Assembly (NCBI RefSeq): GCF_916858675.1
Contig: NZ_CAKASM010000001.1
Location: 310,001 to 374,000, forward strand
From: Sphingomonas sp. Leaf21
GTDB lineage: Bacteria > Pseudomonadota > Alphaproteobacteria > Sphingomonadales > Sphingomonadaceae
DNA: 64,000 nt
Direction: 5' to 3'
In this document: positions 25,378 to 31,871 of the stretch, one piece after another
Layout of the letters: each line of letters begins with the position of its first letter
Numbering within the stretch: position 1 is the stretch's first letter
Notes under the pieces: generated by a model
The model's database searches: none
What the model was told of the DNA's origin: nothing
Seen by the model: only the letters and a program-made list of their open reading frames with translations
Position numbers and translations under genes: made by a program

Positions 25378-25647
25378 TCAGGCGTAGAGGCTGAACGCCT
25401 GCGCCGCGATCGCCACCTGCGTTCGGTTGCGCACGTTGAGCTTGCGCATCAGGGCGGTCATGTGTGCCTTCACCGTCGCCTCGGCGATACCGAGGTCGTA
25501 GGCGATCTGCTTGTTCAGCAGGCCCGAATGGACTCCGCGAAGCACCTTCATCTGCGTCGGCGTCAACTGCGCGATCCCGGCCTGAACCGGGGGCAGCGCA
25601 AGGCCCGGATTCGCGGGTTGATGGGCGATCGATTGCATCCCTTCCAT
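25378..25647 (-). CDS. Stand-alone LuxR-type HTH regulator without receiver domain
   Basis: An 89-residue protein: about 25 low-complexity residues (MEGMQSIAHQPANPG...), then a NarL/FixJ-class helix-turn-helix with LTPTQMKVLRGVHSGLLNKQ, IAEATVKAHM and LNVRNRTQVAIAA. Full response regulators carry a ~120-residue receiver before this domain; here it is absent, so activity may depend on dimerisation, level or a partner. ATG 25647 lies six bases after GGAGGAGG, while ATG 25653 abuts the SD and is disfavoured. The gene precedes paralogue 1 of the helix/propeller protein on the same strand and is divergent from the gluconate permease, so it probably controls one or both. Confidence 0.87.
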   Translation of the reverse strand: MEGMQSIAHQPANPGLALPPVQAGIAQLTPTQMKVLRGVHSGLLNKQIAYDLGIAEATVKAHMTALMRKLNVRNRTQVAIAAQAFSLYA

Positions 25648-25706
25648 CGTCATCCTCCTCCATATGGCCCATCGGGCCATCGGCCGTCGGTCATATGCGC
25701 CGACTG

Positions 25707-25751
25707 GTCCGATCGTCGGCCCAACCGACCCTATCGGACGGATTCGGTTGG
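25707..25751. promoter_or_regulatory. Interleaved inverted repeats (possible pseudoknot or operator array)
   Basis: GTCCGAT (25707-25713) pairs with ATCGGAC (25733-25739), and CCAACCGA (25721-25728) pairs with TCGGTTGG (25744-25751). The second left arm lies inside the loop of the first, so as RNA the two stems would form an H-type pseudoknot. As DNA they are two overlapping palindromic sites. A third repeat, ATGGCCC-ATC-GGGCCAT, lies at 25664-25680. All are in the 240-base spacer between the LuxR-HTH gene and the permease leader. Confidence 0.45.
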
Positions 25752-25889
25752 ACAGATTTCTACAAATCCTCCAGCTTTTGCCTTGGATCAAGCCTTTTCG
25801 GTTGCCGATCCGCAAAAACCTGTCGTACAAGTTGCATGAAAGCCACGGGGCAGGTGAAGGCACCGCCCCGACATCGAGGAGGGGTGTGG

Positions 25890-25937
25890 ATGCGCGATCC
25901 GAACGGCATGACCATGGTCTTGCGGACGTTGCGATGA
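25890..25937 (+). CDS. Putative 15-residue leader peptide of the gluconate permease
   Basis: ATG 25890 is placed seven bases after AGGAGG, a near-ideal ribosome site, and encodes MRDPNGMTMVLRTLR before TGA. That stop overlaps the permease ATG (ATGA), and the permease itself has no SD. The arrangement predicts that translation of the permease is coupled to this peptide. An alternative reading is that the permease starts at the in-frame GTG 25886, which the same SD could serve only at a tight three-base spacing and which would add 16 residues. The peptide shows no run of one regulatory amino acid apart from three Met and three Arg. Confidence 0.45.
   Translation: MRDPNGMTMVLRTLR
25909..25920. 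promoter_or_regulatory. GACCATGGTC palindrome, candidate GntR site
   Basis: TGACCATGGTCT contains the perfect ten-base palindrome GACCATGGTC, 15 bases before the permease ATG and inside the leader peptide frame. The same ten bases recur in CGACCATGGTCG at 31762-31773, upstream of the third TonB receptor. FCD-type GntR proteins bind short palindromes of this size, and one is encoded two genes away. Binding here could block elongation. Confidence 0.4.
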
Positions 25938-27280
25938 CGGGCGAGGACCTGCGCCTGATCGCCGCCGCGCTGGCGGGTATTCTCCTTGCCGTCCTGATGA
26001 TCGTGCGCGGGCGGTTGCATCCCTTCATCGGCTTGCTTTGCGGGGCGTTCGCGGTCGGCCTGCTGGCCGGACTGCCGCTGGCCGATATCGCCAAGGCGGT
26101 CCAGAAGGGCGTCGGCGACATCGTCGGCGGGACGGGGCTGGTCGTGGCGCTGGGCCTGTCGCTGGGGGCGATGCTCCACCTTTCGGGCGCCGCCGCGGCG
26201 CTGGCGCAAAGCGCGCTGCGGCTGACCGGCGCACGCGCCGCCCCATGGGCGACCTTGGGCATCGCGATCCTGATCGGCCTGCCGCTCTTCTTCGAAACCG
26301 GTCTCGTCCTTCTCCTGCCAATCGTGGTCGCCGCCGCCGAAGCGATGGACGCGCCCGACGGCCCTGCGCGCGACGCCGCCAAGCTGCGGCTGATCATGCC
26401 GGCACTGGCGGGCCTCGGCGTCGTCCATGCGCTCGTCCCGCCGCATCCCGGCCCGTTGCTCGCAGTCGAGGCGCTGGGGGCGAATCTGGGCCGGACGATG
26501 CTCTACGGAATCATCGTCGCCATTCCGACCGCGATCATCGCCGGGCCGGTCCTGGCGCGGATCGTCACCCCCGGCGTCCGCCTGGCGCCCCCGGTCCTCG
26601 GCGACCACCGGCTCGACATCGCGACGCCGGGGCGGGGCGCGGCGCTGTTGATCGTCCTGCTGCCCGTCCTGCTGATCGCGACCGGCGAGCTGGGGCAGCT
26701 TTCGCCGTCGCTCAAAGGGGCGACATGGCTGGTCGCGGCGAGCAATCCGGTGATCGCGCTGCTCGTCACCAACCTCCTCGCGCTGCCGCTGCTGTTCGGG
26801 CGACGCCTGCGCGAGGCCAGGATACAGGACGCGGTGTGGCACGAGACGATGGGCGCGGCGGGCGCGATCCTGCTGGCGATCGGGGCAGGCGGCGCGCTCA
26901 AGCAGGTGCTCGTCACCGCCGGACTATCGGATCTGCTCGCCCGGCTCGTCACCATGTACGCGATCTCTCCGCTGCTGCTCGGCTGGCTGGTCGCGGTCGG
27001 CATCCGGCTCGCGGCGGGATCGGCGACGGTCGCGACGATCACCGCGGTCGGCATCATGCCCGGCGTGGTGGCGGGCTCGGGCGTCGCGCCCGAACTGGTC
27101 GTGCTCGCGATCGGCGCGGGATCGGTGTTCTTCAGCCATGTCAACGATCCGGGCTTCTGGCTGGTCAAGAGCTATGTCGGAACCAGCACCGCCGACACCT
27201 TCCGCACCTGGTCGATGCTGGAGACGGTGATCTCCGTGGTCGGCCTCGCGCTCGTGGTCCTGTTGAGTCAGTTCGTCTGA
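25934..27280 (+). CDS. Gluconate:H+ symporter, GntP family
   Basis: This 448-residue inner-membrane permease has about 12 helices. Family features are HPFIGLLCGAFAVGLLAG near the N-terminus, GTGLVVALGLSLGAMLHLSG, PLFFETGLVLLLPIV and HALVPPHPGPLLAVEALGAN, all typical of GntP/GntT transporters for gluconate and related aldonates. The gluconokinase and GntR-type regulator next to it support gluconate as the cargo. Start ATG 25934 overlaps the leader-peptide stop; no SD is present at this ATG. The regulator gene follows after 12-15 bases, so both are co-transcribed. Confidence 0.92.
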   Translation: MTGEDLRLIAAALAGILLAVLMIVRGRLHPFIGLLCGAFAVGLLAGLPLADIAKAVQKGVGDIVGGTGLVVALGLSLGAMLHLSGAAAALAQSALRLTGARAAPWATLGIAILIGLPLFFETGLVLLLPIVVAAAEAMDAPDGPARDAAKLRLIMPALAGLGVVHALVPPHPGPLLAVEALGANLGRTMLYGIIVAIPTAIIAGPVLARIVTPGVRLAPPVLGDHRLDIATPGRGAALLIVLLPVLLIATGELGQLSPSLKGATWLVAASNPVIALLVTNLLALPLLFGRRLREARIQDAVWHETMGAAGAILLAIGAGGALKQVLVTAGLSDLLARLVTMYAISPLLLGWLVAVGIRLAAGSATVATITAVGIMPGVVAGSGVAPELVVLAIGAGSVFFSHVNDPGFWLVKSYVGTSTADTFRTWSMLETVISVVGLALVVLLSQFV

Positions 27281-27295
27281 AGGGGGGAAGGCGTG

Positions 27296-27973
27296 ATGAA
27301 CGAGGGGCGGCTGGCGGACCGGGCCTATACGGCGATCGTCCGCATCATCAATGACGAGGGGCTCGTGATCGGCGACCGCCTGCCATCCGAGGCGCGGCTG
27401 GCCGAGACGTTCGGCATGTCGCGGACGATCGTGCGCGAGGCGCTCGCGCGGCTGGCGTCGGATGGCATTACCGAGGCGCGGCGCGGTGCCGGATCCTACG
27501 TCAAGCGCCGCCCATCCGAACGGCTGGGCACGCACATGCCGATGGACGAGCTCGCCAAGACGCTGGGCACCTATGAAGTCCGCTTCGTACTCGAGGCGGA
27601 AACCGCACGATTGGCGGCGATGCGACGGTCGACCGAGCAACTCGACGTGATCGAACAGGCGCTCGCGGCGCTTCGTGCCGCCCTGCTGTCGGACGCGCCC
27701 GCGCATGAGGAGGACTGGCTGCTCCACCGCGCGATCGTCGAGGCGACGGGCAATTCGGCGTTCCTCCCCGTCTTCGATCATCTGGAGGACGAGGTCATGC
27801 ACATTCTGCGCGCCGGCGTCGACATTTCCCGCTCGCGCCCGCCCGAGGTGATCGATGCGATGATGGGCGAGCATGACGCGATCGTCGACGCGATCCGGGC
27901 GCGCGACGCGGACGGAGCGGCGCTGGCGATGCGGTGGCATTTGTCTCAGGGGCGCAAGCGGCTCATGCCATGA
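27296..27973 (+). CDS. GntR family regulator, FCD (FadR) subfamily
   Basis: The 225-residue regulator has an N-terminal winged helix (RLPSEARLAETFGMSRTIV, then EALARLASDGITEARRGAG) and an all-helical FCD ligand domain. Probable metal-binding residues are present: Asp and His in EEDWLLHRAI, His in GEHDAIVDAI and His in MRWHLSQG. In this family the ligand is commonly a sugar acid, in line with the permease and kinase beside it. AAGGGGGGAAGG precedes both GTG 27293 and ATG 27296; the ATG has the better spacing. It converges with gluconokinase, the stops being five bases apart. The likely operator is GACCATGGTC. Confidence 0.92.
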   Translation: MNEGRLADRAYTAIVRIINDEGLVIGDRLPSEARLAETFGMSRTIVREALARLASDGITEARRGAGSYVKRRPSERLGTHMPMDELAKTLGTYEVRFVLEAETARLAAMRRSTEQLDVIEQALAALRAALLSDAPAHEEDWLLHRAIVEATGNSAFLPVFDHLEDEVMHILRAGVDISRSRPPEVIDAMMGEHDAIVDAIRARDADGAALAMRWHLSQGRKRLMP

Positions 27974-27978
27974 ACGGA

Positions 27979-28503
27979 TCAGCCGTTCCGCTTCCCCTCG
28001 ATCCAGGCCAGGGCTTCCGCAACGAGCAGGTCGGGCGATCGCCCGGCGTCGAGCGTCAGCGCACATTCGTCCGCCCCCGGCCGCTCGAGTGTCGCCAACT
28101 GGCTGTCCAGCAGGCTGGGCGGCATGTAATGGCCCGAGCGACCGCGCATCCGCCGCGCGATCTGCTCGGCACCGGTGTCGAGCAAGAGGAAGAACAGGGG
28201 TACGCCCGCCGCCCGGCTCAACCGCTCGCGATACGCGCGCCGCAGTGCGGAGCAGGCCGCGACGGCGATGCCACGCTCGCGCGCCGTCGTACCGATCGCC
28301 GCGCCCAGCCGGTCGAGCCAGGGCCATCGATCCTCATCGGTCAACGGATGCCCCGTCTGCATCTTGGCCACGTTGGCGGCCGAATGATAGTCGTCGCCCT
28401 CAAGGACCGGGCAGCCGAGCGTGGTGCCGAGCCGCTGCGACAGCGTCGTCTTGCCGGTGCCGCTGACCCCCATCACGACGATCGCGCAGGCCGATGCCGC
28501 CAT
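27979..28503 (-). CDS. gntK: Gluconokinase
   Basis: This enzyme phosphorylates gluconate to 6-phosphogluconate with ATP in the cytoplasm, feeding the Entner-Doudoroff or pentose phosphate route. The 174 residues match the usual 165-175. The P-loop is GVSGTGKT (12-19), followed by the family motif GDDYHSAANVAKMQTGHPL, then DEDRWPWL and the RMRGRSGHYMPPSLLDSQ lid region. Start ATG 28503 gives MAASACAIVVMGVSG; longer in-frame starts to 28584 lack support. It is divergent from paralogue 2 of the helix/propeller protein and convergent with the GntR gene. Confidence 0.95.
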   Translation of the reverse strand: MAASACAIVVMGVSGTGKTTLSQRLGTTLGCPVLEGDDYHSAANVAKMQTGHPLTDEDRWPWLDRLGAAIGTTARERGIAVAACSALRRAYRERLSRAAGVPLFFLLLDTGAEQIARRMRGRSGHYMPPSLLDSQLATLERPGADECALTLDAGRSPDLLVAEALAWIEGKRNG

Positions 28504-28706
28504 CGCTTCGATGCTGTTCCCCGCCGTCGTCACCCGTCGCCCTTGTCCCTGGCCCGCGCCGTGCCGCGGGAATTGTCCGATCACCGCTATCCGGCGTTGC
28601 CGCGAGAAAGGCCATTACGACCTTTGTCGCAATCGCACCCCGACCGGGCGGTGGCTATCGCAATGCCCTTACCCCCTATCCGTTCCCCGCAAAGAGGATG
28701 ACCGTC

Positions 28707-31700
28707 ATGTCGCGCCCCCGCCCGCGCCGTCTTCGCCCGGCCCTGCTCGCCCTCCTTGCCGGTATCAGCGCATACCCGGCGCTGGCGGCCGATCGAACCT
28801 CGGTTTTCGCCGTGGCCCCCGCCGATCCGCGCGCGGTGACCGTTCATGCACGGGGCGACGGACGTACCGACGACGGCGCTATGATCCAGCAAGCGATCGA
28901 CAGCGTCGCGGGACAGGGTGGCGGGGGCATCGTGTTCCTGCCCTCCGGCCGCTATCGCCTGGCCCGAACGCTGTATATGCGGCCGGGCGTGCGGCTGTTC
29001 GGCGTAGGCCGGACCCGGCCCGTCTTCGTCCTCGCCCCCAACACGCCGGGGTTCCAGACGGGCGTCGGCACGATGGTCTTCTTCACGGGCACGCTGCCGC
29101 CGGACGCTGCCAGGCCAGCCCCCCGCGTGCCGGTCCCGCCCCCCACCAGCGTACCCTTCGATCCGACCATAGCCGATGCGAATTCGGGCACCTTCTACTC
29201 CGCGATGGCCAATGTCGATTTCGAGATCGGCAAGGGCAACCCGGCGGCGACCGCCGTCCGTTTCCACACCGCGCAGCACAGCTATCTGGCGCATATCGAC
29301 TTCCGGCTCGGCGACGCGCTGGCCGGGATCTATCAGGTCGGCAATCTGGGGCAGGACCTGCATTTCCACGGCGGTCGCTACGGCATCCTGACCGAAAAGC
29401 CCTCGCCCGCCTGGTCCTACACGCTGATCGACTCCAGCTTCGACGGACAGCGTGACGCCGCGATCCGCGAGCATGAGGCGGGGCTGACCCTGATCAATAC
29501 CGTCATCCGCAACGTGCCCGTCGGGATCGAGATCGACCGCGGCTATGGCGACTGGCTATGGGGAAAGGACGTCCGATTCGAACGCGTCCGTCGTGCTGGC
29601 GTCGTGATCGGCAACGAGGGCAACGCCTATACCCAGATCGGGTTCGAGGGGGCGACGGGCGTCGACACGCCCGTCTTCGCGCATTTCCGCGACAGTGGCC
29701 GCGACGTGGCCGCGCCGGGGCGGCGGTATCGGATGCAGCGTTTCGGCTATGGCATGACCGTGCCGTCTCTGGGTCAGACCGGCCGCTATGAGACGAAGGC
29801 CGAGTTCGGCCCCTTCACCACGCCGCGCACCGTGCGGCAGGCCGTCCGCGCGCTACCTCCGGTCACCGAGTGGCGCAGCGTCCGCGACCTGGGCGTCAAG
29901 GGCGACGACAGCACAGACGACACCGCCGCGTTGCAACAGGCGATCGACAGCCATCGCGTCCTGTATTTCCCGGCAGGCTTCTACCGGGTGAGCGATACGC
30001 TGAGACTCCGTCCCGACAGCGTCCTGATCGGGCTTCATCCCAGCCTGACCCAGATCGTGCTGACGGACGACAGTCCCGGCTTCCGTGGTATCGGCAGCGC
30101 CAGGGGACTGATCGAAAGCGCGCGCGGTGGCGACGCCATCGTGACGGGATTGGGGCTGGCAACGGGCGGGCGCAATCCGCGCGCGAGCGCCCTGCTCTGG
30201 CGGGCGGGCGCCGACTCGTTGGTCGACGACGTCAAGTTTCAGGGCGGCCACGGCACCTTCCGTGCCGATGGCAGTCGCTTCGATCCCTATAACGCGGATC
30301 ACACCGGCGACCCCGATCCGGCGCAGCGCTGGGACGGTCAATATCCCAGCCTGTGGGTGACCGATGGCGGCGGCGGCACCTTCAACGGGCTGTGGACCCC
30401 GGACACCTATGCCTCTGCTGGCATGAAAGTCTCGGATACCGAGACGCCGGGACATGTCTATCAGCTCTCCGCCGAGCATCACCGGCGCGCCGAAATCGTG
30501 GTCGACAATGTCGCGCACTGGGAATTCCTGGCGCCGCAGACCGAGGAGGAAGCGGGCGAAAGCCGCGACGCCGTCGCCTTCGAGGTGCGGAACGCGCGCG
30601 ATATATTGTTCGCCAATCTCCACGCCTATCGCGTCACCCGCTCGCTCCAGCCCGCGCGTGCCGCCATCGCGCTGTACGGGGTAAACGACATCCGCTTCCG
30701 CAACGTGCATGTGAATGCCGAGAGCGGATTTTCCACCTGTCAGGCGGATGGCTGCGGCACGTATCTGCGCGCCAGCAAATACCCTTACGAGAATGCCGTG
30801 CGCGACATGACGCGGGGTGTCGAGGTCCGGGAGCGGGAATTCGCCACCCTGGACGTGACCCCCGAACCGCTGCCCGCCCCCGCCCCGGCGATGGCGCCGG
30901 TCCGACGTCTTGCAGACGGCTTCTATTCGCTCGGCGGCGGCGCGATCGATGCGAGCGGGAAGCTGTATTTCGTCGACCGCTATTTCCAGCGTATCCACGG
31001 CTGGAGCGAGCAGGAGGGCCTGTCGATCGTCAGCGACGCGCCGCTCGATCCGGTCAATCTGGCGGTCGACGGTTCGGGACGGCTGATGGTGCTGTCCTCC
31101 GCCGGAGCCGAGGCCAGCGTCTACAGCATCGACCCCAGGGCGCCCGCTACGGTCACGCCGATCCTGCCGACCGCCAGCGTGTCTCCCAACACGCGGATCG
31201 TGATGCCGGGCAGCCTGTGGGACAATGGCGAATTCCGCGATCAATATGATCCCGCCACCGACCGCTTCACCACGCTCGCCGAGATGTTCGCGCGCGATAT
31301 CGCCACGCCCAAGGCCGGCAGCTATGTCGCACCCGACGGTAGCATCGCCCTGCCCGCCTTCCGCGTCTGGCAGCAGGGTCCGGCCGATCATCGCGGTTGG
31401 CGCTTTTCCGACACGCTCGACACCTATGGCCTCGTCACGGCGAAGCCCGGCACGCGGATCGCGATCGCCAACGGGTCGGAGGACCGGACCTATACCGGCC
31501 TGCTCGGCGCGGGTGGCGCGATCACCGATCTCAAGCCCTTCGCCGATCGCGGTGGCGAAAGCGTGGCGACGGGGCCGGACGGCCGAGTCTACGTCGCGAA
31601 CGGACAGGTCTTCGTCTATGCGCCGGATGGTACGCAACAGGGGCGGATCGACGTCCCGGAGCGTCCGTTGCAGCTCCTTTTCGGGGGCGCCGACGGTCGG

Positions 31701-31748
31701 ACGCTGTTCATCCTGAGCCACCATGCGCTCTACGCGGCGCGTCCCTGA
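28707..31748 (+). CDS. Secreted twin pectate-lyase-3 / SMP-30-like propeller protein, paralogue 2
   Basis: The 1,013-residue paralogue of the 22288-25305 protein has the same order: signal peptide (YPALAAD, about residue 28), pectate-lyase-3 module 1 (RGDGRTDDGAMIQQAID, FLPSGRYRL), module 2 (VKGDDSTDDTAALQQAID, YFPAGFYRVS) and a propeller from about 735 (LADGFYSLGGGAIDASGKLYF). Identical landmarks such as VYQLSAEHH, WEFLAPQTE and VHVNAESGF show a shared catalytic or structural core. ATG 28698 abuts AAGAGG while ATG 28707 lies nine bases on, so 28707 is preferred. It is divergent from gluconokinase and followed by a TonB receptor after 123 bases. The split into two paralogues on either side of the gluconate genes suggests two linkages or chain lengths of one polymer. 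Confidence 0.85.
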   Translation: MSRPRPRRLRPALLALLAGISAYPALAADRTSVFAVAPADPRAVTVHARGDGRTDDGAMIQQAIDSVAGQGGGGIVFLPSGRYRLARTLYMRPGVRLFGVGRTRPVFVLAPNTPGFQTGVGTMVFFTGTLPPDAARPAPRVPVPPPTSVPFDPTIADANSGTFYSAMANVDFEIGKGNPAATAVRFHTAQHSYLAHIDFRLGDALAGIYQVGNLGQDLHFHGGRYGILTEKPSPAWSYTLIDSSFDGQRDAAIREHEAGLTLINTVIRNVPVGIEIDRGYGDWLWGKDVRFERVRRAGVVIGNEGNAYTQIGFEGATGVDTPVFAHFRDSGRDVAAPGRRYRMQRFGYGMTVPSLGQTGRYETKAEFGPFTTPRTVRQAVRALPPVTEWRSVRDLGVKGDDSTDDTAALQQAIDSHRVLYFPAGFYRVSDTLRLRPDSVLIGLHPSLTQIVLTDDSPGFRGIGSARGLIESARGGDAIVTGLGLATGGRNPRASALLWRAGADSLVDDVKFQGGHGTFRADGSRFDPYNADHTGDPDPAQRWDGQYPSLWVTDGGGGTFNGLWTPDTYASAGMKVSDTETPGHVYQLSAEHHRRAEIVVDNVAHWEFLAPQTEEEAGESRDAVAFEVRNARDILFANLHAYRVTRSLQPARAAIALYGVNDIRFRNVHVNAESGFSTCQADGCGTYLRASKYPYENAVRDMTRGVEVREREFATLDVTPEPLPAPAPAMAPVRRLADGFYSLGGGAIDASGKLYFVDRYFQRIHGWSEQEGLSIVSDAPLDPVNLAVDGSGRLMVLSSAGAEASVYSIDPRAPATVTPILPTASVSPNTRIVMPGSLWDNGEFRDQYDPATDRFTTLAEMFARDIATPKAGSYVAPDGSIALPAFRVWQQGPADHRGWRFSDTLDTYGLVTAKPGTRIAIANGSEDRTYTGLLGAGGAITDLKPFADRGGESVATGPDGRVYVANGQVFVYAPDGTQQGRIDVPERPLQLLFGGADGRTLFILSHHALYAARP

Positions 31749-31761
31749 TCGATCGCCATAC

Positions 31762-31773
31762 CGACCATGGTCG
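31762..31773. promoter_or_regulatory. CGACCATGGTCG palindrome, candidate GntR site
   Basis: This is a perfect 12-base palindrome, 14 bases after the paralogue 2 stop and 99 bases before the receptor ATG. Its inner ten bases equal the site before the gluconate permease. It is a good candidate for joint control of receptor and permease by the FCD-type regulator. Confidence 0.4.
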
Positions 31774-31831
31774 TAGATGCCCCGCGACCGTGGCCGCGAT
31801 AAGATGGGGTGACAAGGAAGGGCAGCTCCGA

Positions 31832-31862
31832 CGAACCGGGGCGATCCCACCGGTTCGAGGGG
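31832..31862 (+). promoter_or_regulatory. Hairpin abutting the ribosome site of the third receptor
   Basis: CGAACCGG (31832-31839) and CCGGTTCG (31850-31857) are exact complements with a ten-base loop. The last stem base is the first base of the GAGGGG ribosome site (31857-31862). As RNA the stem would crowd the SD and may tune receptor translation; as DNA it is a 26-base operator-like inverted repeat. Confidence 0.45.
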
Positions 31863-31871
31863 ATGGATCAC

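Noticed and set aside
31850..31862. GGTTCGA resembling a tRNA T-loop
   Set aside because: No acceptor or anticodon stem can be drawn around it; it is part of the hairpin at the receptor SD.
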